From the NCBI GenBank assembly GCA_002483865.1, contig DLIT01000166.1:21570-33213 (forward strand): a DNA stretch of 11,644 nt. Direction: 5' to 3'. Source of the DNA: Brevundimonas sp. UBA7635 (lineage in GTDB: Bacteria > Pseudomonadota > Alphaproteobacteria > Caulobacterales > Caulobacteraceae). The notes beneath the pieces were generated by a model that worked only from the letters and a program-made list of their open reading frames with translations, did not search any database and was not told the origin of the DNA. Position numbers and translations under genes: made by a program. Below are positions 7,144 to 11,644 of this stretch, in pieces. Each line of letters begins with the position of its first letter. Position 1 is the stretch's first letter.

Positions 7144-7601
7144 GCCAGCAGATGATGGGCCAGACCCTTTGACGCGGCCACCACGTCGGCCCAGGTAACG
7201 TCGAAGCCATCATCCTCGCCGTAATAGGGATCCTGGACGCTATGGCCCGCGCGGCCCTGGAGCCAGTCGAGCATGAGGCTGAGTTGGGCCGTGCTGTCCG
7301 CAGGCTGAATGCGCTTCAGGTTGGCCAGGTTTTCAGTGTCCATCGCAACAATCTGATCGAAGCGTCTGAAATCATCTGGTTTTACCTGACGGCCTCGCAG
7401 CGCAGATATGTCCACGCCATTGCGTCGGGCCGTGGCGATGGCGCGCGGGTCGGGCTGGGCATTAATGTGATAAGCGGCGGTCCCGGCGGAATCGATCACC
7501 ACGTCCAGCCCCCGCAGCGCCGCCTCGGCGCGGAAGGCTCCCTCGGCCAGAGGGGAACGACAGATGTTGCCGAGGCAGACGAACAGGACGCTGCGGGGCA
7601 T
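7140..7601 (-). CDS. Low-molecular-weight protein tyrosine phosphatase
   Basis: This 153-residue cytoplasmic phosphatase has the complete LMW-PTP active site. The P-loop CLGNICRS holds nucleophile C9 and phosphate-binding R15 at the N-terminus, followed by SP and SAGT (38-41). The general-acid loop QDPYYGEDDGF holds D124. Family members dephosphorylate phosphotyrosine proteins, including BY-kinases for polysaccharide export in some bacteria, or phosphoarginine in others; no kinase or polysaccharide gene is nearby, so the substrate is unknown. The start ATG lies 3 bases after the mutL stop. The Shine-Dalgarno GGAAGGAAG (7608-7616, minus strand) is made by the last three codons of mutL, so the gene is probably expressed from the mutL transcript. 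An arsenate reductase of the same fold is a less likely alternative. Confidence 0.93.
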   Translation of the reverse strand: MPRSVLFVCLGNICRSPLAEGAFRAEAALRGLDVVIDSAGTAAYHINAQPDPRAIATARRNGVDISALRGRQVKPDDFRRFDQIVAMDTENLANLKRIQPADSTAQLSLMLDWLQGRAGHSVQDPYYGEDDGFDVTWADVVAASKGLAHHLLA

Positions 7602-7604
7602 CGG

Positions 7605-11012
<3,408 letters not shown>

Positions 11013-11021
11013 AGAGACCCT

Positions 11022-11644
11022 ATGCGTATTCTTCTGACCAACGACGACGGCATCGACGCCGAGGGCTTGGCCTGCCTTGAAAACATCGCCCGGACCCTGT
11101 CGGACGACGTCTGGATCGTGGCCCCGGCGGTCGAGCAGTCGGGCAAGGGTCGGGGCCTGACCCTGACCGAGCCGCTGCGTGTCAATAAACTAGGCGACAG
11201 ACGCTATGCGGTGACCGGCACCCCAACGGACTGCGTCATCTTGGCCGTCAACGACCTGATGCCTGAAAAGCCAGACCTGGTGCTGTCGGGCGTCAATCGC
11301 GGGCACAATGTCGGCGAGGATGTTTCCTATTCCGGCACGGTGGCGGGCGCGCTGCAGGGCATGGCCTTTGGCATACGCTCGATTGCCCTGTCGCAGTCGC
11401 TGGAGCGCTTCCACGACGACGTGGTGGCCCACTGGGAGACGGCCGAGGCCTTTGGTCCCGGCATCATCGCCCGCCTGCTGGAGCAGGAGTGGGAAGACGG
11501 CGTCGTGATGAACGTCAACTTCCCCAAGCTGCCGCCCGAACTGGTCAAGGAAGTCGAGGTCACGCGCCAGGGCTTCCGCGACATCGGCGAACTGCACGCC
11601 GTGCGCCGCCAGGATATGCGCGGCCGTGACTATTACTGGATGGC
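11022..11644 (+). CDS. surE: 5'/3'-nucleotidase SurE (C-terminal end beyond window)
   Basis: SurE is a metal-dependent phosphatase acting on nucleoside 5'- and 3'-monophosphates and, in some species, short polyphosphate; it is linked to stationary-phase survival. The first 207 codons are present, out of roughly 250-265 usual for the family. Metal ligands are visible: D8 and D9 in [13 protein letters not shown]40 in [12 protein letters not shown] and N92 in [14 protein letters not shown]. The segment [15 protein letters not shown] (103-117) and the TGTPTDCV loop (65-72) are also typical. An AAAGAG about five bases upstream can serve as Shine-Dalgarno, and the gene follows serS closely. In many alphaproteobacteria a pcm methyltransferase and an M23 peptidase follow surE; whether they do here cannot be seen. 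Confidence 0.95.
   Translation, partial: MRILLTNDDGIDAEGLACLENIARTLSDDVWIVAPAVEQSGKGRGLTLTEPLRVNKLGDRRYAVTGTPTDCVILAVNDLMPEKPDLVLSGVNRGHNVGEDVSYSGTVAGALQGMAFGIRSIALSQSLERFHDDVVAHWETAEAFGPGIIARLLEQEWEDGVVMNVNFPKLPPELVKEVEVTRQGFRDIGELHAVRRQDMRGRDYYWM

Overview
The window looks like ordinary core genome from a high-GC alphaproteobacterium. Caulobacteraceae, perhaps Brevundimonas-like, fits best. This is inferred from the gene order (accA-xerD facing aroK-aroB; tadA-rluB-rsmD; mutL facing serS-surE), the GC-rich third codon positions, and promoter-like sequences that resemble the Caulobacter housekeeping pattern (TTGaCgS, spacer, GCtANAWC). No tRNA, rRNA, insertion sequence, prophage, CRISPR array or other mobile element is visible. 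Coding density is very high: the largest gap is the 177-base divergent region between mutL and serS.

Layout, left to right. Bases 1-249 (-) hold the 5' end of accA, with xerD (-) upstream of it. Facing xerD is an aroK-aroB pair (+) with an ATGA stop/start overlap. Converging on aroB is tadA followed by a small MliC-like lipoprotein gene (both -). Head-to-head with tadA, with overlapping 5' ends, is a second + group: a RsuA/RluB-type pseudouridine synthase with a long repetitive basic tail, rsmD, and a Tat-exported kelch protein. The kelch gene converges on a low-molecular-weight protein tyrosine phosphatase gene (-) and shares a CTAG stop with it. The phosphatase lies directly downstream of mutL (-). 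Divergent from mutL are serS and the first 207 codons of surE (+), which run off the right edge.

How the genes work together. accA serves fatty acid synthesis, aroK and aroB the shikimate pathway, and xerD chromosome dimer resolution. tadA, rluB and rsmD form an RNA-modification cluster (tRNA wobble inosine, 23S pseudouridine, 16S m2G966). serS charges tRNA-Ser. mutL belongs to mismatch repair and carries the endonuclease motif of MutH-independent systems. surE is a nucleotide phosphatase. The envelope-directed products are the MliC-like lipoprotein and the kelch protein.

No convincing undescribed system was found. The points most worth a second look are a 14-G homopolymer inside the NAD-binding loop codons of aroB, the overlapping divergent tadA/rluB start region, the repetitive tail of the pseudouridine synthase, a GANTC site at the predicted mutL transcription start, and the divergent MliC-like lipoprotein with a TTG start.
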